Assembly: GCF_021018895.1 (NCBI RefSeq)
Contig: NC_079379.1
Span: 21,078,776-21,142,775, forward strand
DNA: 64,000 nucleotides
Direction of reading: 5' to 3'
Source of the DNA: Seriola aureovittata
Taxonomy: Eukaryota > Chordata > Actinopteri > Carangiformes > Carangidae
Both the position numbers and the translations under genes were made by a program. Shown piece by piece: positions 10,360 through 19,293 of this stretch. A model generated the notes under the pieces. It was not told the origin of the DNA. It ran no database searches and saw only the letters and a program-made list of their open reading frames with translations. Numbering within the stretch: the stretch's first letter is position 1; each line of letters opens with the position of its first letter.

Positions 10360-13099
10360 GGCTGTAGCAGACACTACACATTCACCACTGAAAGAGCAGA
10401 AAATGTCAATCATTCGATAAAGTTATTGATATTTGAAAAGGTTCCCAATACACGCTGGGGACAGTGCAGCTCTGTTGGATTTCAAAGGAATGAGCTGAAG
10501 AGTTGGCAGCCATGTCTGTATGATGTTCACTGTTCAGCAATGTGTGACTCAGCTGGAATTAGTGCTACTGCCTGTCCGTCTGTTTCACTTGCTGACCTAG
10601 TTGGTCTACAGTGCTGCTGATCATGTTCGCTGGAAGTTAGAAAAACAATTTCCAGCAAGACCGAGTGCCAGGAGGAGGAGTGTGCTTTTGCACTGAGCTG
10701 CACTTGTCATCTCTCTACAACACACACACACACACATTCAAAAGCTGATACACACCCTGAAAGACATGCATGTCATGTAGATCTGTGATGTAAATGCTTT
10801 TATTCCGGCAGAGCTCGTGTCTGTTTACGTGTAACTAGCAGCAGAGTCCACACGTGTTGGAAAAGTGGAAAAACACACCTCGCTGCTACACTAGAAGCAG
10901 GCAGCGGGAGGTGTGAACCAGACACAGACACACACATGGTCCAGCTTACATTCACTGGACTGCTGTTGTCATCTGGCACAGACACGCTACTGTTTACAAT
11001 CTGCTATAACCTCCAAAGGAAAAACTGACAAAGACATGTACTAATAAAGTTGTTCTTCTAGCAAGAACAATGGTTACAGCATCCAGTGAGCCAAACTGAA
11101 GTGGCTAGAAGAAGCTTTAAAAGCGTGGTAAGAGAAACGGCAAAAGGCCTAGCTTTACCACTTGTCTCAGTGGAACATAATTGTTGGGAACTGACTGCCA
11201 ACATAAAGGCCTTCCTGTGCCTTGTACTTTGTGTGTTTTGCTGTGAATGAAAGCAGGCACCTCTGGGCCCTGAGGCTATGGGGAAACAGATAAACCTGAT
11301 GGTGGCAGAGCAGAGGGAGTGCACTTCCTCCTCTTGTCTAACTGTATGATTGTAAAAAATATACTGTGCTCCTAAACAAAAGTATTTTGTTTATTGTTTC
11401 CATTGTACTTGAGCTAGTAGGAGAACTTTAGAGTTAATCTACACAGTCTGCTTTGGAAAAAAAAAAAAAAATCTAACACAACTAGGTGATATTACGCCAT
11501 CAGCCTGTTACTCAGACTACATTAGCAATGTGAGTCCAGGACAGTCATGCTGTCAGCAGACCTCACCAATCACTCGGCACGAAACCCCATTGATCCATTG
11601 GTTGATTGATGAAGAGACATCTCTGCCTGACTGCTGTCCTCCAGCAGAGAGATTCCATCAATCTTGATGGTTGATTTAGGATGTAGCCACAGCTGTCCAT
11701 GTGTAGAACAAGCAGCAGTGTCTCAACTTCCACCTGCACGTTCATGTTTGACCTACAGCGGCTTTCTTGCTTTACCGAGCCTCAAATGTGTTACACTGAA
11801 TTTCAGTATAAGACAGGACGGCTTTCCTACCTGTCATAAACACTGACTTTAACCTAACTCAAAGAAATAGTCACTCTTTTTATGCCATCCTGGAAAGTGA
11901 TGCATTCTAATGATTACCGTGAGTACTGATAGTAATGAGTTTTGTGTAATGAGTTCATATGAAATTTGGCCAGCTGTCAGCTTGATTAACGCTGTGCTAA
12001 CAACCACGTGAAAACACTGTGTGCGCACAATCAGCTGAATGAGTCAAAAGAAACAGCTAGAAACGAGAGAATGCGAGAAGAAGTCAAGTGCATGTTACTC
12101 TGATTATCATGAGTCAGTACGGCAGGTTGAATAGTACAATAAAATAACGTACAGGGTTTCAGTTGTTTGCAGTGCACTTTATAAAAAAACACTTCCCATT
12201 ATCAGCAGGTGTGCAGGTCAAAATCTGATGCAAATGTCTGACATGCAAATTTGGTCAATCAAGATTCAACTCTGGCTTTTTGTAGATCCATTCAGGAAAA
12301 TGTGGGGTAGTGGCTTGTCTCATAATGACACCACACGTTTCATATAACACTCACAATGAGGCAGTTAAATGTAGTAGGTGAACAAAAAAAAGTTTTTATT
12401 ATTTCTGTAGATTCAAAAATGCAAAATATATTTTCCTCTGAACAAAAGACATGAAGTGAATGATGTCAGTCTATGATTTACTGTACATCCATATGGTAGT
12501 TTTATCTTCAAACTGAAGAACCTTAAAGGGAGAGTAAACTCCTGCTAAGATAAGACTGAGGTATATCTTAATGAAGTAAGCTCGTAGTCCGTATTATACT
12601 GGGCTATCAAATAGTGAGGGGACTGAATGAATGTTTTGTGGAACACATGGTTCTTGTCTCTTTAAATTGTTTGTTGTCATGCTTTGATGACCACTTAAGG
12701 TGAGTCTTGCTATCACTGACTATAACCAGGAAAACACAGGAGAACCATATTTCCTAGATAGTCGCAACATTTTATCTCTCCTCTTAAGTTTGAAGAAACT
12801 TGTTCCCAGTTTTACTGAGACACAATGTTAACACATTACATCACCAGAGTGTCACTGACCCATGAGAAAGTGTGCGCTCTAACAAGGTGGGCAATAGTAA
12901 AGTGTAGTAAATACACACAACATAGATGAGGTACTTGGGGGCAGCTTTAGATGACGAATGAATCTATAACTACAGATAATTAATTCATCATTCGTCACCT
13001 TAATTGTCTTACCTTTATCTTCTCGGTCATGGTGAATTTCAGCTTGTGTACGAAGGGGTTTCGACCCATTCTGGAGGGACGACTGTTTGGCCCCTTCAT
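553..13099 (-). CDS. lpcat1: lysophosphatidylcholine acyltransferase 1, 5' six coding exons (partial)
   Basis: Acyl-CoA:lysophosphatidylcholine acyltransferase, an ER-membrane enzyme that re-acylates lyso-PC to phosphatidylcholine. Coding exons on the minus strand: 13099-13013, 6474-6335, 6149-5935, 4791-4679, 4455-4395, 611-553. All introns are GT-AG, phases agree, and the joined exons give exactly 225 codons. Exon 2 carries a hydrophobic membrane segment (about residues 30-62). The acyltransferase HX4D motif is HSSYFD (118-123), and the EGTCTNR motif is at 191-197. The rest of the catalytic domain and the C-terminal EF-hand part lie off the left edge. The paralogue LPCAT2 shares these motifs; the mrpl36-ndufs6-irx4 neighbourhood decides for lpcat1. 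The start is set at MKGPNS; an in-frame ATG lies four codons upstream (13111). Confidence 0.93.
1085..1560 (-). repeat. dispersed repeat family A, copy 1
   Basis: Reverse-complementing this block gives clear similarity to 22325-22790, for example around the shared words AGACA..AAAGTTAG and CTAGCTGG/CTAGCTAG and the TTCTCAGGAG-type segment. I recognise the family as a common percomorph interspersed repeat. No coding potential. Confidence 0.7.
1795..1920 (+). repeat. dispersed repeat family C, copy 1
   Basis: It shares the segment GTTTGATGCTGAAC and GTTTCTTCTAGA with 52320-52365 in the same orientation. Its TAATGCTAACGCTGGC tail is typical of a percomorph repeat. Confidence 0.65.
2496..2583 (+). 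repeat. (CA)n/(CATA) microsatellite with GA tail
   Basis: Compound CA/TACA repeat running into GAGAGAGAG. Shorter CA tracts sit at 2255-2272 and 2367-2392. Confidence 0.95.
2625..2690 (+). repeat. SINE-tail-like relic
   Basis: It contains a degraded version of the 'gcccttgagcaaggcactgaacc' type of motif found in fish tRNA-derived SINEs. The block near 57755-57800 has a better match. Fragmentary. Confidence 0.35.
3370..3520 (+). repeat. dispersed repeat family G, copy 1
   Basis: Gene-free block with TTAGCATG-type words. It shares the string GTTTAGCAGGTATAA and flanking sequence with 35545-35600, in the same orientation. Confidence 0.65.
3557..3570 (+). repeat. poly-G run
   Basis: Fourteen consecutive G residues inside lpcat1 intron 5. 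Confidence 0.9.
3800..4120 (+). repeat. dispersed repeat family A, partial copy
   Basis: It is similar to 22325-22500 in the same orientation (TATAATCAATATTTT, then a GCAGCTCATTGTTT-type segment). It is opposite in orientation to the copy at 1085-1560. Confidence 0.6.
4250..4341 (+). repeat. (CA)n microsatellite
   Basis: About 90 bp of CA with interspersed GCA units, just downstream of lpcat1 exon 5 in intron 5. Confidence 0.97.
4395..4455 (-). CDS. lpcat1: lpcat1 coding exon 5 (EGTCTNR motif)
   Basis: It encodes IMIFPEGTCTNRSGLILFKA. EGTCTNR is the substrate-binding acyltransferase motif of the LPCAT1/2 group. Acceptor TTCCAG, donor GTATGT, with a split glycine codon. Confidence 0.93.
4484..4648 (+). 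repeat. paired (CA)n and (GT)n microsatellites in lpcat1 intron 4
   Basis: A CA tract at 4484-4510 and a long GT tract at 4589-4648 lie in inverted relation within the short intron 4. They could pair in the transcript. Confidence 0.95.
4679..4791 (-). CDS. lpcat1: lpcat1 coding exon 4
   Basis: It encodes LISYIRPVFVFRSDQDSRRK through EEIKRRAQSGGEWPQ, the segment joining acyltransferase motifs I and III. Acceptor TTCTCAG and donor GTATGT, phase 0 at its 3' end. Confidence 0.92.
4792..5934 (-). other. lpcat1 intron 3
   Basis: AT-rich intron. It holds a 24-base T run at 5089-5112 and a second T run near 5266-5279. No exon or recognisable element otherwise. Confidence 0.8.
5935..6149 (-). CDS. 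lpcat1: lpcat1 coding exon 3 (HX4D acyltransferase motif)
   Basis: It contains the acyltransferase motif I block APHSSYFDAIP and ends IPVWG, with a GTGAGT donor splitting a threonine codon. Acceptor CCCAG. Confidence 0.93.
6301..6333 (+). repeat. (CA)n microsatellite at a splice donor
   Basis: On the minus strand this GT tract directly follows lpcat1 exon 2 and supplies the GT of its donor site. Confidence 0.9.
6335..6474 (-). CDS. lpcat1: lpcat1 coding exon 2
   Basis: It encodes the membrane anchor, beginning IGLMSVTVFPVRLLL and ending at WWR with a split arginine codon. The acceptor is the polypyrimidine tract formed by the adjacent (CT)n repeat (minus strand). The donor is GTGTGT inside a (GT)n tract. 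Confidence 0.88.
6476..6537 (+). repeat. (GA)n microsatellite at a splice acceptor
   Basis: On the minus strand this is a (CT)n tract forming the polypyrimidine tract immediately upstream of lpcat1 exon 2. Confidence 0.93.
6812..6886 (+). repeat. dispersed repeat family F, copy 1
   Basis: About 75 bp nearly identical to 13767-13842 (shared core TTTGTTGATATGATAAAATC followed by about 25 further matching bases). A (CA)n tract follows each copy. Confidence 0.85.
6892..6945 (+). repeat. (CA)n microsatellite
   Basis: CA dinucleotide repeat adjoining repeat family F copy 1. Confidence 0.95.
7919..8037. repeat. pair of hairpins, possible MITE remnant
   Basis: Two inverted repeats lie close together. 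The first has perfect 12-bp arms (7919-7930 and 7937-7948) around a 6-nt loop. The second has 22-bp arms (7981-8002 and 8016-8037) around a 13-nt loop, with one mismatch that is G-U compatible on one strand. Each 22-nt arm is itself nearly palindromic. Confidence 0.75.
8397..8466. repeat. (TA)n tract followed by a perfect 15-bp hairpin
   Basis: A TA dinucleotide run at 8397-8432 abuts a perfect inverted repeat with arms 8433-8447 and 8452-8466 and a 4-nt loop. Confidence 0.85.
8478..8536 (+). mobile_element. L2-type LINE/SINE 3' tail with (TATC)n
   Basis: It contains GAATTTCCCCTAGGGGAT followed by AATAAAGTA and a TATC repeat. This closely resembles the 3' end shared by fish L2-clade LINEs and their SINE partners. 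Only the tail is present. Confidence 0.55.
8700..8825 (+). repeat. degraded dispersed repeat
   Basis: The words TATCG, GATTTGAATATTGCA and TTTCGATTAACTGTTTAGCCC resemble a common fish interspersed repeat ending in 'gcagccc'. Too degraded to classify. Confidence 0.35.
9668..9812 (+). repeat. dispersed repeat family E, copy 1
   Basis: It begins GCAACGATTAGTCAATTAAT and ends near GGTTCTCAAATG. I recognise this as a widespread percomorph repeat. The copy at 16050-16340 continues the same family. Confidence 0.8.
10040..10315. promoter_or_regulatory. candidate conserved non-coding element in lpcat1 intron 1
   Basis: Unique, balanced-composition block with TAATTG homeodomain-type cores and a TCAAGGTCA nuclear-receptor half-site near 10220. 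Inferred only from texture; conservation was not tested. Confidence 0.25.
10322..10355 (+). repeat. poly-T run
   Basis: Thirty-four consecutive T residues. Confidence 0.95.
13013..13099 (-). CDS. lpcat1: lpcat1 coding exon 1
   Basis: It encodes the N-terminal cytosolic tail ending GRNPFVHKLKFTMTEKIK, followed by a GTAAGA donor (phase 0). GRNPFVH is the conserved LPCAT1 N-terminal landmark. The upstream in-frame ATG at 13109-13111 could be the true start. Confidence 0.85.
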
Positions 13100-13111
13100 T
13101 GCTGACAACAT

Positions 13112-13340
13112 GACACCCACAAAGAAAAGAAAGAAAGAAAAGGTCGTGTCCAAAATGTCCCGTAACGTTGTCTGAGACAGTTGTTTTACGCCGTTGGACA
13201 GAGTGTTCGTTGGCACTCACTCCACCTTCCTCTAACTAGCGGAGAGACTGATGCTGGAGGGGAGGAGTGCTCACTGCTCACTTACAACAAGCTATCCAGA
13301 AGAAACCACGCGACTTCCGGTTACAGGATTCAAAATAAGA
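13112..13340 (-). promoter_or_regulatory. lpcat1 promoter region
   Basis: Sequence upstream of the lpcat1 start. It holds an ETS-type CTTCCGG site at 13314-13320. A pyrimidine-rich stretch ending GTCAG just before the ATG (minus strand, about 13100-13145) could instead be a 3' splice site of a 5'-UTR intron. The transcription start is not determined. Confidence 0.45.
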
Positions 13341-13360
13341 TTCAGGTGTCTGCCGTCAAC

Positions 13361-13865
13361 GTAGTGCAGTGTAGCGTTTGATGTTACAGTGTGTATTCAC
13401 AATCCAGTGTGTACTTTGTATGTTGGAATAAAAAAGGTGATTGGCAAGATTTGTGTTAAAGTATACATCATGCTTTGTATCTTTAGAAACACTGGTGTAT
13501 AAAGGATGCCTCATGTTCCAGCTTTTATTTTGAAGGTGGGTCAACAAATTTGGAAAACCTGATGGCACACCTACAAACACGTGCCTGTCAGTTGCCACTA
13601 TTTGGTACACCTAGCTAAAACTAATGCCAGTTGTACTGCATACACTGACAAGTGTTTGTTGTATTTTGTTAGCCCTATATGTATTTCTAAGGCTGGGCTA
13701 GAAAACCGAAAAACCTGTCTGTACAATGCAAGACACTTCAAAGTACATCCCACGAAATGATCATAAAGTTGAATCAGTGCTTTGTTGATATGATAAAATC
13801 AACAAATTTCACTACTACTCAGCCTTAATTACAAAAGTGGACATTTGAGCTCAGAGATACCATCT

Positions 13866-13899
<34 letters not shown>

Positions 13900-15470
13900 C
13901 AGCCGATAAGATGATAAGGACTCTGACAGTCTATGGAATGTGTGTTTGAGATGTTTGGGGTGAGATTGACCTTCACTGAGATTCAGTATGTATTTGAAGC
14001 TGAGTTTCCTCCTGCATTTGATCCACCCATCAATTTCTGCTGAGTTTTTTTATTTTATTTATTGTCTAGATGACAGTAACTGCCCCTTTAAACAGACTTT
14101 GTTGTGTCTCAAAACCACAGATGAATTATTTACATTACACCCTGCGGCTTACTAGTTTATCAATTCCACACCAAAAATGTATGCGTACATTTTGGCAATG
14201 CAAACCTCTGTGGACACTTTGTTGTTCACTGAGCCACAGTTGTAATCACTCATCACAGGTGAACTCAGTCCTTCCTACTTCTTTCAAGTGAACTAATTAC
14301 TTACTAATGCAGTGGTTCACAACCACACAGAGCTTTATATAGGACACTTCATGTAGGGTAACATCTTTGGAGCAACACAGGAAGCTTCTACTGTGTGTTT
14401 GTCCATAACCATGTGATCCAGTGAAATGCCATTGGATAATAGCAAACATTAGATCTATACCATCCTGCTGTGCTGTCTGGAAATTAATGACATAAACCTT
14501 CAGATGAATACATGCACACACGCAGGTGTTTTGTTGTTACATGTCCCTCCATCAGTAAATATTAACTAAAACTACTAAAGCAGGGCAGCAGCCGCACGCC
14601 TCATTATTTGTTGCCAAACACCTTTGAAACCAGACAGGTTTTTATGGCTGCCCAGTTTGCATGTTACATTCTATCAATGCTGTTGTGTGCTTCATGCTTT
14701 CTCTGTGTTTCACTAGTAATACAATGATACAAATTGTGGCTTTAGATTTTAGGATAAATAGTTAGTTTTTCATGACGTCAGAGAGGAGACAATTTTCAAG
14801 ACAACATTCTCTACAGCTTTTTGTGAAGACACTGATGAACACTAACCTAGAGGAGCCAGAGGATGATAAGGACAACTTATAACAGGTCAACACTGGTTAG
14901 AAATAACAAAGTGTGTTTCATTGCAGGCTGGATCCTGTGTTCATGTATTACTTTGGCTCCCTCATGTGGACGAATGATGGAACTGAATCTGACATACACA
15001 CAAACATACACAAATATTAGATCTGACTTAACTTTTATCCAGTGGGTGACTAAGACAGAATCATTGCTCTAATAACTTTTGGTAACTGAGGACCCACTTT
15101 GCAGAATGTTTTTTATCTATAACCAGATGACTGCTGTGTAAGGTGTTGCTGTGCATGAAAAGTAAGGTAAATAGCGGGTCGGCAATGATCTGAAGAGGAA
15201 GAGATCATTTGTTTAATTTTAAGTCAAACAGATATATGTGCCTACACCTGTAATTTACAATATAATTTCAACACATTGCTAAATGAGCATGTATTTTTTT
15301 TTAATAAGGGAAAATATTGTGCTAATTTTGGAAGGTTAATCTCACAGAGTTTCCCATAGAACGTTAGAATTCAGTTTCTTCACTGTGATAAACTGATGTA
15401 TTTTTGGATATCGCTGTTAAGAGGGAAACAGAAGAGGAGTGAAAAAGGCTATTAAAGTTCTTTAGTCAAA
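13361..15470. other. lpcat1-mrpl36 intergenic region
   Basis: Holds repeat family F copy 2 (13767-13842) and a (CA)n tract (13869-13898), otherwise AT-rich unique DNA. No gene recognised. Confidence 0.7.
13767..13842 (+). repeat. dispersed repeat family F, copy 2
   Basis: Near-identical to 6812-6886 in the same orientation, also followed by a CA microsatellite. Confidence 0.85.
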
Positions 15471-15472
15471 CA

Positions 15473-15479
15473 ATTTATT
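15473..15479 (-). terminator. mrpl36 polyadenylation signal
   Basis: AATAAA on the minus strand about 70 bp beyond the mrpl36 stop codon. Confidence 0.6.
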
Positions 15480-15548
15480 ATTGCAGAACAGTTATGGTAA
15501 ATATTCACTATCTCAAATCAATTTTCTTAATACTCAACATACAACATT

Positions 15549-15929
15549 TTAGCCCTGCCTCTGCTTGTGTCTTGGATTTGTCTTGCAGTACACAAACAAA
15601 CGTCCCCTCCGTCGAACAAAGAAACAGTCTTTGCAGCGCCTCTTCAGGGCACTCTTGGTTTTCATCCCAGCAGAGGGCTGGATGCAGGGTAGATGTTGAC
15701 ACTGTCCCAACAGAGATGGTCCACACTGAGCAGAGGAGCCAGGCGAGAGGGGCTCGATGGGTTTGACTCTGGCTGATGACAGGAGCAGTGAGCGGGGAGC
15801 TGTGGTGAGCGTGTAGAGACATCTGTAAGCACTAGCTGCCGGTGAGGAGAAGGTCAGATGCAACCGGCTCATCTGGGCCACTTGGCGAGTCAGGGAGGCA
15901 GCCAGGTGCTTTAACAGGAGGGGTGCCAT
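15549..15929 (-). CDS. mrpl36: mitochondrial large-ribosomal-subunit protein bL36m
   Basis: Mitochondrial bL36, a small zinc-binding protein of the 39S subunit, encoded in the nucleus. The reading frame is 126 codons in one exon. Residues 1 to about 85 are a basic, serine/alanine-rich targeting and linker region that is poorly conserved. The C-terminal 38 residues carry the conserved bL36 core, including [18 protein letters not shown] and then NPRHKQRQ, with the Cys/Cys/Cys/His zinc ligands. Human MRPL36 is 103 aa; the extra length lies in the N-terminal linker. The start follows a splice acceptor (CTGCAG at about 15941), consistent with a 5'-UTR intron. The neighbouring ndufs6 in divergent orientation matches tetrapod synteny. 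Confidence 0.95.
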   Translation of the reverse strand: MAPLLLKHLAASLTRQVAQMSRLHLTFSSPAASAYRCLYTLTTAPRSLLLSSARVKPIEPLSPGSSAQCGPSLLGQCQHLPCIQPSAGMKTKSALKRRCKDCFFVRRRGRLFVYCKTNPRHKQRQG

Positions 15930-16885
15930 GGTGTCAAAGGCTGCAGAGAGGGACAGAGAGATAATTCATTTGCAATTAGAGCTGAAAAATGTAGCTCTGG
16001 CAATAGCATGACATAAGACTATATTTTTAGTCTGGGGTTTGGTTAATGTGATATAGAGCTGAAATGATTGGTCACTCACTAGTCATTTATCAAGCCAAAA
16101 CTGTGAATAAAATGCTACAATTTCTCAGGTTGCAGTTTTATAGATTGGAGGATTTCTTGCTTCTCTGTCATAAATCATAGCAAATGCAATATCTTTGGGT
16201 TCTGGACATTTGGTCAAACAAAACAGGAAATTTGAAGACCTCATCTTGGGCTCTGGCTAGTTGTGACTGGTATTTTGTTTGATACAATATGACATTTCAT
16301 AGGTGAAACACTTCATGAATCAGCAAATAAATCAACAATGTATATAGTTAGTTGTAGTGTAGTGTTTTTCTCAGAAGCATTGCAAAACTTTTGTTTTGTA
16401 CCATTATCAGCATAAATATATATATAAATACCCTCAGTGTCATTATACTGTAGAATCAATACCCCTCAGCTACACTAATGTCAATCATATGAACCATATC
16501 CCTATATAACCTATTGAAAAGGCATATGAAGCCTTACATAGACCTTTTAAATAAGTTGTGTATTCAAAAAGCAGTTATCTTCCTAGAGTAATAAACACAT
16601 GTAAATACTACAGCCCGGTGTTGCTGTAGGATAGCTATGAGACACACCAAGGAGACGAGCATGTCACAGCTGACCTGCTAGCGTCGAAGCCAGACATTAA
16701 AACAACCAACTAAACATTAGTCTCCAACATGATTCAAGTCGTATAGAAAAACCAAAGAACGCTAACAAACCTGTCAGAGATTCGTTGAGTTTAAAACAGG
16801 GCTAATGCCCCTGAATGTTATGTTTTAATCGCCACAACGCGACTGCGGTGCTGCTCTATCCTGTGAGGATTCAACTGCTTCCGGT
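15930..16885 (-). other. mrpl36: mrpl36 5' UTR intron and leader exon (candidate)
   Basis: A CTCTCTGCAG acceptor lies 11 bases upstream of the mrpl36 ATG. A plausible donor, GACAG|GTTTGT, is at 16771/16770, giving a non-coding exon of roughly 16771-16880. The intron holds repeat family E copy 2. Splice sites were chosen by eye. Confidence 0.5.
16050..16340 (+). repeat. dispersed repeat family E, copy 2
   Basis: Degraded copy of the family at 9668. It has GAGCTGAAATGATTGGTCAC at its head, then ATCTTTGGGTTCTGGACATT and GACCTCATCTTGGGCTCTGG, all words of the same percomorph repeat. Confidence 0.75.
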
Positions 16886-17178
16886 TTGAGTTAGTGGCTG
16901 CTGAGCCCTCAGTTTAGCCTACGGTCAGTTTCCCTCTCTGACTTTGGACAAGTCTTGTCTCCCTCGCGACCAGAAGACTTTTACTCCAACTTGGCCTTAA
17001 TCTTACCCATTATCTTTTATAATAATTCACTATATACAAAAACTTAAGTGCAAGACCGTTAGCATAGATGTGAACAGTGTAGAAGTGCTTTAAACCTGGC
17101 AGGCAAAACTCGGGGTACACAATTTCCTTTTTCAAACGTCTCTGCAAGGCACCTTGGGAAGTACAGGCTGGTGTAAAC
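16860..17178. promoter_or_regulatory. divergent mrpl36/ndufs6 promoter
   Basis: About 300 bp separates the inferred mrpl36 leader from the ndufs6 start. An ETS/GABP-type CTTCCGG site is at 16878-16884. A YY1-type AACATGGCGGC at 17176-17186 overlaps the ndufs6 start codon. Both motifs are typical of nuclear genes for mitochondrial proteins. No TATA box was seen. Confidence 0.6.
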
Positions 17179-17322
17179 ATGGCGGCCGCAGTGGGCAGAG
17201 TTCTGTCCTTCACTAAAAATGCTAAGGTGCTTGTTTCACCTTTAAGGCTGTCAGCTGTACCTGCTCACCGTTACAGCGTAGAGGTGTCCAGCACCGGTGA
17301 GGCCATTACTCACACTGGTCAG
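17179..17322 (+). CDS. ndufs6: ndufs6 exon 1 (coding part)
   Basis: 48 codons, from [11 protein letters not shown] to AITHTGQ, then a GTAAGA donor. Confidence 0.95.
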
Positions 17323-19240
17323 GTAAGATTAAAGGCGATTGTCTTCAGTTCTCCTTTATTGGTGTTACGCAGTGGCCTGGCGTCATAGTCATAGCTATAG
17401 CTGTAGCTAACGTTAGCCTTGAATCAGTGCGGCTAGTAAGTCCATTATCGGACAGCCCTCTGTTTTTCTTTAGCATTTGAATGTCGGCCATTGATTACAA
17501 CACCTCCAATATCCAAAGAGGGTCAACATATATTTTTGTTCGAAAGGACAGCTAATGCACTTGCTCCTTGTCTGAGCTTGTAAACCAATGACCGAGAACG
17601 AACCCCTAAGTCTTAAGCAAAATAGGTTCATCTGCCGCCATTGCCTTCTACTCCAGTTCATGACTTCAGTGTTTTTTCTGCAGGTGTATGACGAGAACGA
17701 TCCCAGAAGAGCCCGATTCGTTGGCAGACAGAAAGAGGTAAGAGGTTACTTCCAAACAAGCTTAACAACGATCAGATGGCAGCTAATTTCAATGGCATCT
17801 GTTAACAATACTATTGGAGGATGTATGCCAACACATTGAATAAATAGCACTCAGAGAGGATAGGCAACATGTGGGCATCATCAAAACATCAATTATGCAC
17901 CATTGCATTTCTCAATGTGTCTGCTGTTTGTTAAAACTTTGAGCTGCGTACCTGCTTCCCATATAAACCTCATTTCACTGAGCTGATAATGACAGAAATC
18001 ATATTGTTTGTACCAAGGTGAACAAGAACTTTGCCATCAAGTTGGTGGCAGAGGAGCCAGTGACTGACATTCAGGCCAGAGTCGTGTCCTGTGATGGAGG
18101 TGGAGGAGCTCTGGGCCACCCCAAAGTCTACATCAACCTGGTAAGAGCCTGCTCACACTAACGTCATCAGTAGTTTAATGGGTCTGTCAGGCCATTTTGA
18201 CAAATCCTAAAGATATGCTGCATCTTGTCAGTGATAGGGCCAACCAGCATTTCTTGATCTTATAGCGTGGAAAATCCTACTTTTCAGACGAATCGTACAG
18301 ATCATGTCATTAAAAGGTGCTACATTTAGATACAGTACCAAACGTTTGGACACACTTAAAAGATAAGACAGAGGTCATTGTGGGTGAAGAATAGCGGCGA
18401 GTGGAGACACATCCGAAAGAAGTGTCAATGCGGCATAAAGGTATGAATCACAACTTCTGGTCAGGATTTTCAGAATAAAATAAGAGCGGAAACAGGATGC
18501 AGAGATTTGCGAGTTGGACCTTTTTAGTTGAAGTGACAAGCTTGGTGTCCAGGCAACCATATGCACATCTAATCATGTGATCACGGGTTCAACTCGTGTT
18601 TCTACTGAAAAAGATTGATATGATCTTTTAGCCATCTGGCCCATCCCTGGTGTGTGTAGTTAACATCTGTTGATACGTTTATGTGGCTCAAAATAACATA
18701 GGTTCCCAAGTTTACATTTAATTATTTATGTGGCTTATTTGAAATGTTGTCATCTTTTTCAGATGAAACATCAGACCAGTATGCAGGCCCGATAGTCCAA
18801 GAAGTCTTATTTTCAGAGACATCTAGAAGCATTACTCTGATTACAACCTCATTTATGTACCTTTGAAGAAAGCACTTAGTGCAGAAAACTGACAATAACC
18901 ATGTCTTTGAATGTATAACCTATAACATATGCATTTCTCAATGAGTGAATTCATACTGAGGTGTTTCCATAAGGAATTGAAGGAAGAAATATTTAGCTGT
19001 AATAATGATCTGTATAATTTTAATTTTGTGAATATGGATAATGACTGTACTCTGACATGAAAGTATCATCTTTGAAATGCATTTATGTGGAGTTTTCATA
19101 TAATCATTTTAACAGCAGATTATGCAAAGGTCCCAAATTGTAAATACTAACTATTTGTTTTTTTTTTTCAGGATAAAGACACAAAAGTGGGTACATGTGG
19201 CTACTGTGGACTACAGTTCAAGCAGAAGCATCATCACTGA
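17179..19240 (+). CDS. ndufs6: NADH:ubiquinone oxidoreductase subunit S6 (complex I, 13 kDa-A)
   Basis: Accessory zinc-binding subunit of the N-module of respiratory complex I, in the mitochondrial matrix. Four exons, all joined in phase 0: 17179-17322, 17684-17737, 18018-18140, 19172-19240. Together they encode 129 aa (human 124). Residues 1 to about 30 form a basic, alanine/serine-rich mitochondrial presequence. The core has [20 protein letters not shown], then the conserved [17 protein letters not shown]. The zinc site is completed near the C-terminus by [16 protein letters not shown]. Cysteines in CDG and CGYC and the histidine in GHP are the expected ligands. The ATG lies in a YY1-like element. 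A polyadenylation signal follows at 19288. Divergent from mrpl36 and tail-to-tail with irx4b. Confidence 0.97.
17684..17737 (+). CDS. ndufs6: ndufs6 exon 2
   Basis: 18 codons, [18 protein letters not shown], between a TTCTGCAG acceptor and a GTAAGA donor. Confidence 0.96.
18018..18140 (+). CDS. ndufs6: ndufs6 exon 3
   Basis: 41 codons from [10 protein letters not shown] to HPKVYINL, including the first zinc cysteine and the GGGGALGHP loop. The acceptor is an unusual ACCAAG with a weak pyrimidine tract; the donor is GTAAGA. Confidence 0.94.
18318..18372 (+). repeat. short transposon-like fragment in ndufs6 intron 3
   Basis: TACAGTACCAAACGTTTGG followed by ACACACTT resembles the 'cagtaccagtcaaaagtttggacaca' words of fish Tc1-like element ends. 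Only a fragment. Confidence 0.35.
19172..19240 (+). CDS. ndufs6: ndufs6 exon 4 (coding part)
   Basis: 22 codons plus stop, [18 protein letters not shown] then KHHH, after a long T-rich tract ending TTTCAG. Confidence 0.96.
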   Translation, partial: DKDTKVGTCGYCGLQFKQKHHH

Positions 19241-19287
19241 AACATTTCCTCTGTCTTTGCTTCTCTGTATAAATTGCCATATTGGTT

Positions 19288-19293
19288 AATAAA
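19288..19293 (+). terminator. ndufs6 polyadenylation signal
   Basis: AATAAA 47 bp beyond the stop codon. Confidence 0.8.

Larger units (their letters stand above)
6475..13012 (-). other. lpcat1 intron 1
   Basis: A 6.5 kb first intron. It holds hairpins (7919-8037; 8433-8466), a LINE-type 3' tail, repeat families E and F, a 34-base T run and unique blocks that look regulatory (about 7700-7900 and 10040-10310). No coding exon was seen. Confidence 0.8.

Noticed and set aside
15508..15822. 104-codon minus-strand open frame overlapping mrpl36
   Set aside because: Out of frame with the conserved bL36 zinc motif; shadow only.
18575..18612. GGGTTCAACTC, resembling a tRNA B box
   Set aside because: No matching A box or cloverleaf stems could be placed upstream; possibly a SINE scrap or chance.
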